From the IMG/VR virus record IMGVR_UViG_3300030109_004228, positions 1 to 25,734 of that record: a stretch of DNA of 25,734 bases; one strand, written 5' to 3'. The first letter of the stretch is position 1. Each line of letters opens with the position of its first letter. Shown here one piece after another: positions 1 through 7,285 of this stretch. The notes below the pieces were generated by a model. That model saw nothing but the letters and a program-made list of their open reading frames with translations, made no database searches and was not told where the DNA came from. Made by a program: the position numbers and the translations under genes. The DNA is from a virus.

Positions 1-640
1 AAATTTTATCACCTATACTCGTAATATTTAATTTGGATGCCAACAAATCCCCAACAATAGGTATACCTTTGATAAAATCATCTATTGCACCAAATGGTGC
101 TTTTATTAAATCTGATTGGGCCTTGACTTGTTCATTGAGATTTTTCTGTACATCATATTGGGATTGCATCAATTTTAAATAATCTGCCTCATCTGATAAT
201 CCAGCTCTTTTGAGTTCTCTGATTCTCTTTGTGAAATCAAGAGATTGAAATTCTTCTGTTCCTATGGCAGCTTGATTTGCTAAATAATCTTCTGTTATGG
301 ATAACACACCATTTAAAGCTTTAATTTTTTTCTTACTTAGTGCATCACTTTTTTGTTCTAAGGCGAGTATCTGAAATTGTATTGATTGAGTTCCTTTTGC
401 AACCGCCTGTAAAGCTTTATTTCCTTTACCCATCAATTTTATGTCCGCAACAATTTTCTGTGATATATCACGAGCCTCCCTACCAACATTACCGACTTCT
501 TTCGCGGTCTTTGTCATTGCAGCACCAGCCTTAACCATGTCCTTTTCGTAGGCACTCATTTCTTTCCACAACTGTTTATTGGCTGATATCCAATTGTCTA
601 TCTGTTTTTGAGCTTCTTTACTTATCTTTTGTTCTGCCAT
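1..640 (-). CDS. Probable tail tape measure protein, N-terminal part (cut by window edge)
   Basis: The frame stays open from an ATG at 638-640 to position 1, giving 213 codons with no stop, so the gene continues outside the window. The product starts MAEQKISKEAQKQIDNW. It is a charged, largely helical sequence rich in Ala, Lys, Gln and Glu, followed near residues 188-205 by a hydrophobic stretch (GIPIVGDLLASKLNI), a pattern common in tape measure proteins. It begins 22 bases after the stop of the preceding small gene, and the ribosome site is weak (CGGA). The strongest argument is position: it follows the tube gene and a probable frameshifted chaperone pair, where tape measure genes sit in many tailed phages. 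The gene itself is seen directly; the function is inferred. A baseplate hub or other long coiled-coil protein is the main alternative. Confidence 0.6.
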   Translation of the reverse strand, partial: MAEQKISKEAQKQIDNWISANKQLWKEMSAYEKDMVKAGAAMTKTAKEVGNVGREARDISQKIVADIKLMGKGNKALQAVAKGTQSIQFQILALEQKSDALSKKKIKALNGVLSITEDYLANQAAIGTEEFQSLDFTKRIRELKRAGLSDEADYLKLMQSQYDVQKNLNEQVKAQSDLIKAPFGAIDDFIKGIPIVGDLLASKLNITSIGDKI

Positions 641-662
641 GGATTAGTTCCGATTTGTTAAT

Positions 663-899
663 TTACATACGGTCAAGGTCTTTTGCCAATTGGTCATAGT
701 CAGGTTCATCTAAACCTTGTAATCGTGCAACCACTTGGTCTTGAATTTTTTCGGCATCTTTAGCCAATTTCATAAGTTTTGGATCTTTTTTGAATAGATT
801 TTTAATAAACTTGTTACCCTTACGTCTACCTATATTGCCCCAAAATTTATCCATAAACTCATATAGAACACTTTCGTTTTTTATTTTATACTTGGGCAT
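663..899 (-). CDS. Small basic conserved phage protein of unknown function
   Basis: A 78-aa product starting MPKYKIKNESVLYEFMDKFW, rich in Lys and Asp and predicted mostly helical, with no membrane segment or catalytic motif. ATG at 899 follows GGAG with about 10 bases spacing. An ATATTTATA element lies about 45 bases upstream (944-953). The gene sits between the tail-chaperone pair and the probable tape measure gene. From memory, small proteins with a similar (K)YKIKN...F...FWG start occur at this place in marine T4-like phages, but no function is known to me. A role in tail assembly is suggested only by location. Confidence 0.7.
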   Translation of the reverse strand: MPKYKIKNESVLYEFMDKFWGNIGRRKGNKFIKNLFKKDPKLMKLAKDAEKIQDQVVARLQGLDEPDYDQLAKDLDRM

Positions 900-943
900 T
901 GTGTTTTTCTCCGAATGATTAAAACTGAATAATTCTTATCAAT

Positions 944-953
944 TATAAATATC
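944..953 (-). promoter_or_regulatory. ATATTTATA element (candidate late promoter)
   Basis: The minus strand reads TTTGATATTTATAATTG here, 45 bases before the 78-aa gene and 15 bases after the stop of the frameshift extension. It is one of about nine similar elements in gaps of this window, all in the same orientation relative to transcription. The promoter role is inferred from placement. Confidence 0.4.
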
Positions 954-967
954 AAATTATCTAAAAA

Positions 968-1183
968 TTACTTTCGTATTGGAGTTTTGGATTGGGATTT
1001 TTTTCTTGCTTCTTCTATGGCAGCATTTTCATCATTGTATTGTTTTTGCAATCGTTTGAGGTAGTAAGTTCTTAAATATATTGGCATATTATAGACCTCA
1101 CTAAAGTTGAATCCACCTTTACCATGAAAGATTAAAGTGAATATGGCATCATGAATATTTGGTTTATCAGATGGCTGAAGGCC
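968..1183 (-). CDS. Frameshift extension of tail assembly chaperone (no start codon of its own upstream)
   Basis: The +1 frame relative to the 257-aa gene is open for 71 codons from GGC at 1181-1183 to TAA at 968-970. It encodes GLQPSDKPNI...FTLIFHGKGGFNFSEVYNMPIYLRTYYLKRL and a charged tail ending KTPIRK. There is no ATG, GTG or TTG at its beginning. The frame joins the upstream gene exactly at a run of seven T. The aromatic, MP-x-x-LR segment looks like a conserved coding sequence and not chance. A slip would make a 323-aa fusion: 252 residues of the upstream protein plus these 71. An internal ATG at 1085-1087 with GAGG 8 bases upstream could instead yield a 39-aa product. Position between tube and tape measure genes matches the G/GT chaperone pairs of other tailed phages. 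Confidence 0.75.
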   Translation of the reverse strand, partial: GLQPSDKPNIHDAIFTLIFHGKGGFNFSEVYNMPIYLRTYYLKRLQKQYNDENAAIEEARKKSQSKTPIRK

Positions 1184-1940
1184 AAAAAAACTGAGCGGTT
1201 ATCGGAACCGCCACCTCCTCCAAATCTCCATTATCATACTCAATCGTTTCTGATAAATTGACGTCTGGTGTTAATGTTATTAGATTTGCCCTATATGAAA
1301 ATGAATCCATTGATAGAAATTCATTATCCACAAAATTATTTATAAATGCTCTTTCATCATTACCATCAACTGATAATATAGAGGCCTTTAAACGAGTGGT
1401 AATTTCACTTGTAATTCCAGAATCCTTTGAAAGTTTTCTGAGTGCCTTTAATTCGGCATCTATGTTTTTTTCTTCTCGTTGTGTTAATAATTTAAAGGTA
1501 ACTTTTCGTTTGGAGTTTGGTAACTCAAATGAAAATTGATTCTGACCTTTAGGGTGTGATTTAAAATCAATTTTTTTATGTTCTAATTTAGATAAATCTA
1601 TCGTATGTGTTTTTTTCTCATTATTACTTGGATCAGTATATTCAAATTTATAATCCTTACCATATGCAAGTATTCTCGAAGCTATCATTATTGCGTTCTT
1701 ATCACCAATAAGAACATCATCGAGGTTCACTCCCTCAGAAACTATTAATGCCTGCAATAATTTATCCAACACTATACCTTTTTGTATTAAGTTTGCAGAT
1801 GTTAAAATATCTTCTTCTTTTGCCGTCATATATTTTATTTCTACTTGTCCACTTGATAATGGACTATCGGATGGATAAAAATGTCCTTTTGAGGGCAAAT
1901 CTATCACTTCTGTGGGAAACTGGCGTTTTTCTTCTGCCAT
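1167..1940 (-). CDS. gp26/PF12322-like tail or baseplate assembly protein; zero-frame part of a frameshifted chaperone pair
   Basis: A 257-aa product. Residues 10-50 hold LPSKGHFYP followed by VEIKYMTAKEEDILTSANLI. This resembles the family annotated as T4 base plate protein (PF12322, gp26-like), whose conserved core is LPS-x-G followed by a KEEKLL/KEEDIL segment. There is no signal peptide or membrane segment. ATG at 1940 follows AAAGGAGAATATA, a clear ribosome site. The gene lies between tube and probable tape measure genes. Its last codons contain a seven-T run at which translation can pass into a 71-codon downstream frame, as in tail assembly chaperones that coat the tape measure during tube polymerisation. 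I infer a chaperone role over a baseplate hub role from this architecture. The family match is by eye. Confidence 0.75.
   Translation of the reverse strand: MAEEKRQFPTEVIDLPSKGHFYPSDSPLSSGQVEIKYMTAKEEDILTSANLIQKGIVLDKLLQALIVSEGVNLDDVLIGDKNAIMIASRILAYGKDYKFEYTDPSNNEKKTHTIDLSKLEHKKIDFKSHPKGQNQFSFELPNSKRKVTFKLLTQREEKNIDAELKALRKLSKDSGITSEITTRLKASILSVDGNDERAFINNFVDNEFLSMDSFSYRANLITLTPDVNLSETIEYDNGDLEEVAVPITAQFFWPSAI
1184..1190 (-). promoter_or_regulatory. Slippery heptamer TTTTTTT, candidate +1 programmed frameshift site
   Basis: The upstream gene reads CAG TTT TTT TGG here. A tRNA-Phe on the second TTT can move one base forward and again pair with TTT, entering the frame GGC CTT CAG. The zero-frame stop TGA (1167-1169) comes five codons later. 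This is direct sequence evidence for a possible slip; actual frameshifting is inferred. Confidence 0.65.
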
Positions 1941-2009
1941 TATATTCTCCTTTGTTGTATTTTATTTTATTGTATTTTATACAATATAACCAATTTATAA
2001 AACTATAAT

Positions 2010-2035
2010 GCTGGGTATCGGTTAAAATACCCAGC
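2010..2035 (-). terminator. Perfect 9-bp hairpin after the small membrane protein gene
   Basis: GCTGGGTAT (2010-2018) pairs perfectly with ATACCCAGC (2027-2035) around an 8-base loop. It starts 8 bases after the stop of the 64-aa gene. The minus-strand sequence that follows is only moderately T-rich (ATTATAGTTTTATAA), so this may be a weak intrinsic terminator or an RNA-stabilising hairpin. Confidence 0.5.
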
Positions 2036-2043
2036 TAATTTAT

Positions 2044-2238
2044 TTACTTCACTTCGGGATTTGATTTCCCAACAGCGTCTCTAACGGAATATAAACCGAA
2101 AGATGCTAGTAGTGTCCAAACTATTTCAGGTACTTGATCTACAACACCTGCTGCTTGGAGAACACCAACAACACCAGCTACTACTGATGTCCAAATGGTT
2201 TTTGATTTATACCACTCTTTGTCTGCTATTACTGACAT
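2044..2238 (-). CDS. Small membrane protein, holin-like
   Basis: A 64-aa product starting MSVIADKEWYKSKTIWTSV. Two hydrophobic stretches are visible, at about residues 15-32 (TIWTSVVAGVVGVLQAAG) and 40-53 (VWTLLASFGLYSV), separated by a short acidic turn and followed by a charged tail. Size and hydrophobic pattern suit small phage holins or holin-like membrane proteins starting KxWYxSKTxW. ATG at 2238 follows AAGGAGATATT. It lies between the tube gene and the chaperone gene and is closed off by a hairpin. No lysis enzyme is seen nearby, so a holin role is only a possibility; a tail-associated membrane peptide is an alternative. Confidence 0.5.
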   Translation of the reverse strand: MSVIADKEWYKSKTIWTSVVAGVVGVLQAAGVVDQVPEIVWTLLASFGLYSVRDAVGKSNPEVK

Positions 2239-2262
2239 AATATCTCCTTGTATTATTGTTAT

Positions 2263-2754
2263 TTAGAATTGTAATATTGCGTAATCGTATCTTAATGTAA
2301 GAGTAATGTCTGCAGGATCAGTAGTGTTTGACCAATCCAAGTCATTAAAATTAGCGTTTACAATAAAAGCCCCTTTTAGTGTCCACTCCTCGACTTTATC
2401 ACCAACGGGTCCTAATACATTAATCGTTATATCTTTTTTGTAGAAGTCTGAATATCCATCTCTACCCGTTACTGATTCATGACCTAATCTTACCCATTCC
2501 ATAACTGCCTGTGCTCCACTTGGAACAATCGGGTCATATAAACTAACTTCTAATTCTTCCCAAGAACCCTTACCTTTGAGATATCGTTTTACATTGATGT
2601 GGTCAAGTTCGATAGTTTCAAAAGCAATAGAAGGTCTATTAGCTGTCTTAATAAGATAGGCTGGAATACCTTCTATATACATGATATACCGATTTTTCGT
2701 TTTCGGTTCAAACGGTGTAAACATTATTTCAGAAGGATCTAATAATTCTGCCAT
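2263..2754 (-). CDS. 19: Tail tube protein (gp19-like)
   Basis: A 163-aa product, the same length as T4 gp19 (163 aa). It forms the inner tube through which DNA passes, with rings stacking inside the sheath. Recognisable features are the N-terminal NRYIMYIEGIPAYLIKTANRP, the KRYLKGKGSWEELEVSLYDP strand-turn region, the WTLKGAFIVNANFNDLDW segment and the C-terminal DITLTLRYDYAI, all typical of the tube fold shared by gp19-type proteins. ATG at 2754 follows TTGGAGATTAAAA. It is the first gene after a strong terminator, with two ATATTTATA elements upstream (2785-2794 and 2861-2870), consistent with separate high expression of this abundant protein. It follows the sheath gene, as in T4. Confidence 0.9.
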   Translation of the reverse strand: MAELLDPSEIMFTPFEPKTKNRYIMYIEGIPAYLIKTANRPSIAFETIELDHINVKRYLKGKGSWEELEVSLYDPIVPSGAQAVMEWVRLGHESVTGRDGYSDFYKKDITINVLGPVGDKVEEWTLKGAFIVNANFNDLDWSNTTDPADITLTLRYDYAILQF

Positions 2755-2784
2755 TTTTAATCTCCAATAAATTTTTTCTTCAAC

Positions 2785-2794
2785 TATAAATATC
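2785..2794 (-). promoter_or_regulatory. ATATTTATA element upstream of tail tube gene
   Basis: The minus strand reads CCTGATATTTATAGTTG, 30 bases before the tube start codon. It shares GATATTTATA with the elements at 944-953 and 5726-5735. Candidate promoter, by placement and recurrence. Confidence 0.45.
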
Positions 2795-2860
2795 AGGTTT
2801 TATAAAAAAACATCATATTCAGTTTTCATAGTTTTATAGAAGTTATATTCTAACCTCATA

Positions 2861-2870
2861 TATAAATATA
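2861..2870 (-). promoter_or_regulatory. Second ATATTTATA element, directly after the sheath terminator
   Basis: The minus strand reads TTGTATATTTATATATG. It begins 10 bases after the terminator stem ends and lies about 106 bases before the tube gene. The pairing of terminator then element recurs at 20946-20990. Confidence 0.45.
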
Positions 2871-2880
2871 CAAGGCAACA

Positions 2881-2907
2881 AAAAACCCCTCAAAAAGAGG
2901 GGTTTTT
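2881..2907 (-). terminator. Strong intrinsic terminator after the tail sheath gene
   Basis: An 11-bp perfect inverted repeat: AAAAACCCCTC (2881-2891) and GAGGGGTTTTT (2897-2907) around a five-base loop. On the minus strand the GC-rich stem is followed by a T run, and it starts 25 bases after the sheath stop codon. The symmetric A and T flanks could also let it stop plus-strand transcripts. Confidence 0.85.
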
Positions 2908-2931
2908 GTTTAGTTAATCTATTGATTAAAC

Positions 2932-5658
2932 TTATTCAGGAAATGCTGCTCCTGTTGGTTGAACAATGAAGTCCAATACAATAAACTCAGCTGTCCTTGT
3001 TGGTTGGATAAATATCTGTCCAACAAGTTGATTTCTATCAACGACATCTGGTGTATTGTTAGTATCGTCCATTACTACTCTGAATGCTGACAAACCACTA
3101 TTGGCTTGAACTGATTCTAAGAAAGGATTTACGATATTCATAAATCTATTTCTTGTTCCTGCAGTATTTTGTTCGAATACTAAATACCTACTTGAAGATG
3201 CAATAAACTTTTTAAGTTTAATTAACAATCTACGAACATTCACTCTATCAAGTGCTGATGGTCTAGCTTGTAAGGTTTTTTGTCCCCACACACATACACC
3301 TTGACCTGGGAAAGAAGCGATTGGATTAACTCTATCTTCATAAAGGTCATCCCTTTCAGAATGAGTCAATCTTGTTTGTGCTTCTAACACACTTGTCAAT
3401 CCACCACGATTCAAACCAGCTGGTGCGAACCATTCGTGAGCTACCTTATCAGTAAATGCTATTACTCCAGGTAATACTACTGATGGCGGAACCCATACAG
3501 GTAATGATGTATTTCTATCTACAATCTTTACCCAAGGATAATATGCTGCTGCGTAATTCGTATCAAGTGCTGATATAGCTGATGTTGCAGTTGCTATCGT
3601 ATCACCATACTTAGTACAATCTAATACATAGAATGCATCACCACGAGATTCCATCTTTGAAATAGCGTGATTAGTAATCTTACTATGTAATCCATGAACT
3701 ATTCCAGGTGTTACCAACATATTGATATCAAATTCATCAGGATTACTGATTGCGTTAATAGCTTTCTTATAAGCTACTGTACCACCAGTTGATGAGGTTG
3801 AAATGTCAAATCCTTGTGTATTGGTATTGACAATATCTGCTCCTACGAACTTTGGTGCTGCTGGATTAACACTATCGAATCCACCTTGAAATGGAACAAC
3901 AAATTTTCTCTGTTTAATGTGAGAAAGTGTTAAGTTAATCGCTTCTGATGCATCTGAGAATGTGTCACCAAGTGTTGAAGCGTCTGCATGTCCATTAAAG
4001 TTTTCAATACTCATAGTAGTATGGTTTCCACTACCAAAGTTGTTTATAGGTGCTAGATATTCTCCAGCATCTGCGTTAGCGAAGTCGTGTCCAAAGAATA
4101 TATTACTATCAAATTCACCATTACTATTAACCTGTGTGTCTTTAAATGACCAAGTTGGAATGGTTGTGTCTGAACTACCGAATGGATTTGATATTGCTGC
4201 GTGTCCCATTGGAACTACGGATACAGGTACTTCACTATCTGCAATTGCTTGGAAATCAGATACATAGATGTATTTAGACATATTTGGCCAATCACCATTG
4301 TAAGTGAGTTTACCATTTGCGTCTATTGTTACATATCTATCACCAATTCGTCTTGCAAAATAATTAGGACTTGTAGGATCGAAATTTAATCCATCAAATT
4401 GTTCTAATATATTGTCTTTGGTTTGATTATTATCATCTAATCCCGTCTGTCTTAGTTGTAATGAAAATGAACCAAAATCACTACCAGCTATTGAACCAGC
4501 TTTCTTAATATTTAAGATTGCGACTTTGTATTTGTTATTAACATCACTTCCGTGTGAACGAGATTGAACTTTAAACAAGTTATACTTAGAATTGTTTATA
4601 GTTTGTGATTGTATAGATGGTGTACAAGCGTTATCATAAGTTACTGCTAATGAAATTGTTCCATCTTCCACACTTAAATCATCTGTTGCTCCCCAAGATT
4701 TACCACTTTGTTCATACTTGAAGTTCTTATACAGATAAGCTGCTACTGTACTTGTTCCAGATTTTGCTACTTGTGCATCTCTACTAAATACTTCATCAAT
4801 ATATGATGCGTAAGTACTTCCTGTGTGAAATCCAAAAGTATAAGTTGTTGAGGTCAAACTATTTGCTCCCCAATTACTACCACTTAATACAAGTGAAGCT
4901 GATGCCCAATTACCACTAATCGTACTACCTTCTAAATCAGCTGCTCCATTTGCTCCACCTCTTGATGGTGCCAATATCGCAAGTGTTGTAGCTCCTACTG
5001 AAGCCGCTCCACCACTCAATGTAGTAGTTGTACTACCCGATACGAATGTGAAACTATTTGCTGATGTTCCAGTTGAAGATGCACTTAATATAAGTGCACT
5101 ATTCAATGTAGACGATGAATATGATGCTGAATATCCTATATTTGCTGCACCAATTTTATCCGATAACTTATCAGCTGCATCTACACCAGATCCTGTTTGG
5201 AAATAAAAAGTATTTCCTACATCACTTGGAATAGGTGTGTCTACTGCCACAAATGAAAAAACTGTTCCATCTGTTCCAGCTGCGGTAAATGTTACACCTT
5301 CATTGATAGGTGTCTGTATGGTAGCTATTGCATTTGCATTTGTAGCTGCTGTAGTTGCACCAATCTTGATTGCTAATGAATCTGCTGTATATCCAGATGT
5401 GTTAAGAACACGAACTACCGTTACCGTTCCAGCACTCCTTAGATATTGTTCTACTGCGTAAGGTGTGTAAAAACGTTTGTCGGTTGAACCAAACATTTCT
5501 TCAAACTCAGGAAAATTTCGAATAATTGTAGGTACAAATGCTGGGCCTTTTAATGTAGGTCCAACAATTGCTGCTCCAATTTCTGCAATTCCTTGAGGAA
5601 GAAAAGATAGGTCACGTTCTCTCGTAAATACACCCGGACTTACGATTCTTTCTGCCAT
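2932..5658 (-). CDS. 18: Contractile tail sheath protein (gp18-like), enlarged
   Basis: A 908-aa product. The N terminus (SPGVFTRERDLSF, then GIAEIGAAIVGPTLKGPAF and a YAVEQYLRSAG segment) and the C-terminal domain (GVCVWGQKTLQ, RVNVRRLLIKLKKFI, LVFEQNT, RNRFMNIVNPFLE, FIVLDFIVQPTG) are typical of myovirus sheath proteins, which form the contracting outer tube. T4 gp18 is 659 aa. The additional roughly 250 residues lie mainly in the Ser/Thr/Gly-rich stretch after residue 110, probably surface-exposed insertion domains. ATG at 5658 follows ATAGGAGAAATAAA. An ATATTTATA element stands upstream (5726-5735) and a strong terminator follows, so the gene may form its own transcript. The assignment is secure; the insertion limits are estimates. 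Confidence 0.95.
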   Translation of the reverse strand: MAERIVSPGVFTRERDLSFLPQGIAEIGAAIVGPTLKGPAFVPTIIRNFPEFEEMFGSTDKRFYTPYAVEQYLRSAGTVTVVRVLNTSGYTADSLAIKIGATTAATNANAIATIQTPINEGVTFTAAGTDGTVFSFVAVDTPIPSDVGNTFYFQTGSGVDAADKLSDKIGAANIGYSASYSSSTLNSALILSASSTGTSANSFTFVSGSTTTTLSGGAASVGATTLAILAPSRGGANGAADLEGSTISGNWASASLVLSGSNWGANSLTSTTYTFGFHTGSTYASYIDEVFSRDAQVAKSGTSTVAAYLYKNFKYEQSGKSWGATDDLSVEDGTISLAVTYDNACTPSIQSQTINNSKYNLFKVQSRSHGSDVNNKYKVAILNIKKAGSIAGSDFGSFSLQLRQTGLDDNNQTKDNILEQFDGLNFDPTSPNYFARRIGDRYVTIDANGKLTYNGDWPNMSKYIYVSDFQAIADSEVPVSVVPMGHAAISNPFGSSDTTIPTWSFKDTQVNSNGEFDSNIFFGHDFANADAGEYLAPINNFGSGNHTTMSIENFNGHADASTLGDTFSDASEAINLTLSHIKQRKFVVPFQGGFDSVNPAAPKFVGADIVNTNTQGFDISTSSTGGTVAYKKAINAISNPDEFDINMLVTPGIVHGLHSKITNHAISKMESRGDAFYVLDCTKYGDTIATATSAISALDTNYAAAYYPWVKIVDRNTSLPVWVPPSVVLPGVIAFTDKVAHEWFAPAGLNRGGLTSVLEAQTRLTHSERDDLYEDRVNPIASFPGQGVCVWGQKTLQARPSALDRVNVRRLLIKLKKFIASSSRYLVFEQNTAGTRNRFMNIVNPFLESVQANSGLSAFRVVMDDTNNTPDVVDRNQLVGQIFIQPTRTAEFIVLDFIVQPTGAAFPE

Positions 5659-5725
5659 TTTATTTCTCCTATTATGTTACGATTTAAATAACTCTTTTAG
5701 CCCAATAAGGGCAATAAATATTTAA

Positions 5726-5735
5726 TATAAATATC
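5726..5735 (-). promoter_or_regulatory. ATATTTATA element upstream of tail sheath gene
   Basis: The minus strand reads AAGATATTTATATTAAATATTTATTG: one full copy (5726-5735) and a second, degenerate copy just downstream (5713-5721). It lies 67 bases before the sheath start and 10 bases after a hairpin. Confidence 0.45.
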
Positions 5736-5745
5736 TTATAACTTT

Positions 5746-5764
5746 CTCAAACGATTGGTTTGAG
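5746..5764 (-). other. 7-bp hairpin between coiled-coil gene and sheath promoter region
   Basis: CTCAAAC (5746-5752) pairs with GTTTGAG (5758-5764) around a 5-base loop, 10 bases after the stop of the 102-aa gene. The following minus-strand bases (AAAGTT) are not T-rich, so it is a poor intrinsic terminator. An RNA end-stabilising or processing hairpin is possible. Confidence 0.45.
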
Positions 5765-5774
5765 GGAGATTATT

Positions 5775-6083
5775 TTAAGCAGTTTCTGAAGCTTTATCAG
5801 ATTCTACTGGTGCTGGTGTGAATACACCAGTCTGTGGATCTAAATTACCAGGACCATACTTTTCATTCAATTGTTTAACCAACTTTCGTTCATTTTCTTG
5901 AACTCCAGCGTAATCAACTTCTACTTGAGCCTCTTGATTTTCAATTGCATCAACTTGTTGTTGAACTAACAATTTCTGAACCTTTAATTGTCCAAATTGT
6001 AGTTGTTTTTGTTGATATTCTGTTTGTAGGTCTTGTAAAGATTTCAATTCATCTTCTGTGAATTTTATATCTTGATCTGCCAT
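5775..6083 (-). CDS. Coiled-coil virion-associated protein
   Basis: A 102-aa product starting MADQDIKFTEDELKSLQDLQ. Residues 8-80 show long heptad-like patterns rich in Gln, Glu, Leu and Val (LQDLQTEYQQKQLQFGQL), then a conserved-looking LVKQLNEKYGPGNLDPQTG and a short Pro/Ser/Glu-rich tail. From memory, similar FTE-ELKSLQDLQ proteins ending in KYGxGNLxPxTGxFTP are common next to structural genes in marine T4-like phages, without known function. ATG at 6083 follows ATAGGAGAAAATAGTT. It lies between the S74 fibre gene and the sheath. A small trimeric or dimeric adaptor is plausible, but that is inference. Confidence 0.75.
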   Translation of the reverse strand: MADQDIKFTEDELKSLQDLQTEYQQKQLQFGQLKVQKLLVQQQVDAIENQEAQVEVDYAGVQENERKLVKQLNEKYGPGNLDPQTGVFTPAPVESDKASETA

Positions 6084-6154
6084 AACTATTTTCTCCTATT
6101 TTTGTTTATAGTAAGGGTTAATATACTATGTATATATATATTAAGTAAAAATCT

Positions 6155-6904
6155 CTAATTCACTTTTTTCTTGAGAATTTCTACTTCTTGTTTTAATTCT
6201 TTGATTGATTCTATTAATAAAGGAACGATTCGTTTGTAATCCACTCCTAAATAACCATTTTTTCTCTCTACTACTATTTCAGGAATAACTTTCTGAACTT
6301 CTTGGGCGATAACTCCAACATCGTGTCCTCTTTCTCGTGCCCAACCAGGTGATTTCTCATTCCAATCAAACTCTACTCCTCTAATCCCATCTATCTTATC
6401 TAATGAACCTTGTATAACTTCTATATTGTCTTTAAGTCTTTCATCTGACGAATTAAATGCTACAACATCACCATCTGCTATTATATCACCACTTGCAGAT
6501 ATAGCACCTTCATCGGCACCTATTGAACCACTTACAAAAATACTACCAGTTATTATTGCTCCTGCCGATGACCTAACATTACCAGTTACGGATATACCAG
6601 TATTTGTGGTTTGAAATTTTGTTGCGTTATTATAATTTAAATCTACTGAATTGGCTGCGTTCAGAACCACCATAGTCTTAGAACCAGCTGCATTTTGAAA
6701 TGTCTGTGTTCCTGACCTATAAAATATATTTCCTGTTCCAGCATCTTTTATATAACTATTACTACCATCGTGATGAATTTGTAAATCGTTTTCATCACCG
6801 AAGTTAATTTTAACATCATCGGGTAATAGTATGCCACTACTTGCTGTTACTTGATTGAGAATCGCATCGGATCCCGATACTATGACTTTTTTCCAATTTG
6901 GCAT
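6155..6904 (-). CDS. Tail fibre with C-terminal S74 intramolecular chaperone
   Basis: A 249-aa product. Residues 1-24 (MPNWKKVIVSGSDAILNQV) match the start of the neighbouring 465-aa fibre. Residues 30-150 are Gly/Ser/Asn-rich, with IHHDGSNSYI, as in beta-helical fibres. Residues about 152-249 form the peptidase S74 / endosialidase chaperone domain: SSDERLKDNI, GVEFDW, RGHDVGVIAQEVQKVIPEIV, YLGVDYKRIVPLLIESIKEL, then a coiled coil. In this family the domain trimerises and folds the fibre, then cleaves itself off before the Ser of SDERLK. Ser153 and Lys158 have the S-x4-K spacing of the known catalytic pair. ATG at 6904 follows GGGAGATAAATTA. The receptor target is unknown. Confidence 0.93.
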   Translation of the reverse strand: MPNWKKVIVSGSDAILNQVTASSGILLPDDVKINFGDENDLQIHHDGSNSYIKDAGTGNIFYRSGTQTFQNAAGSKTMVVLNAANSVDLNYNNATKFQTTNTGISVTGNVRSSAGAIITGSIFVSGSIGADEGAISASGDIIADGDVVAFNSSDERLKDNIEVIQGSLDKIDGIRGVEFDWNEKSPGWARERGHDVGVIAQEVQKVIPEIVVERKNGYLGVDYKRIVPLLIESIKELKQEVEILKKKVN

Positions 6905-6980
6905 TTAATTTATCTCCCTACGGTTGGTTACTCCTCTCGAAGCCCACTTCCCAATGTCGCCAAACATCAGGCCAATAAAG

Positions 6981-7268
6981 TTATTCTTCTACCCAAAGTT
7001 CTCCATTTTCATTTCGAATTTTTTTTGTTTCCGAATTGACAGAACTTTTTTTAAATTTTTTTAGTGAACTCTTTACTTCTTCTCTACCTCTACTCAAGAT
7101 ACCCAATTGATTTTGTAATTTTTGAATCACTATATTACCTAAACCAATGTATTTTCCAGGTACCATTGAGTTTTCTATGATATTCAATAAAAACTCAATA
7201 TCTTCGTTATTTAATTGAGATACTTCCTTCTCAACTATTGTTTCTTTGCCCTTAGTTATAAGTGCCAT
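6981..7268 (-). CDS. Small protein of unknown function between two fibre genes
   Basis: A 95-aa product starting MALITKGKETIVEKEVSQLN. The first half has a helix-like segment with a conserved-looking NNEDIEFLLNIIENSMVPGK; the second half is Lys/Ser-rich and ends NENGELWVEE. There is no signal peptide or membrane segment. ATG at 7268 follows AAAGAGGTTACAAT. Its place between a fibre with and a fibre without an S74 domain makes a fibre-assembly or adaptor role possible, but nothing in the sequence shows it. Confidence 0.65.
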   Translation of the reverse strand: MALITKGKETIVEKEVSQLNNEDIEFLLNIIENSMVPGKYIGLGNIVIQKLQNQLGILSRGREEVKSSLKKFKKSSVNSETKKIRNENGELWVEE

Positions 7269-7285
7269 ATTGTAACCTCTTTAAT

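Noticed and set aside
1093-1187. A -1 frameshift at the seven-T run
   Set aside because: The -1 frame reaches a stop after about 17 codons with no conserved-looking sequence, whereas the +1 frame is open for 71 codons.
3962-5461. Plus-strand frames opposite the sheath gene
   Set aside because: Antisense to a secure conserved gene, with no ribosome sites or recognisable domains.
6084-6154. TATATATATATT stretch between fibre and coiled-coil genes as another promoter element
   Set aside because: It lacks the TATAAATA/ATATTTATA core and is simple AT repeat sequence.
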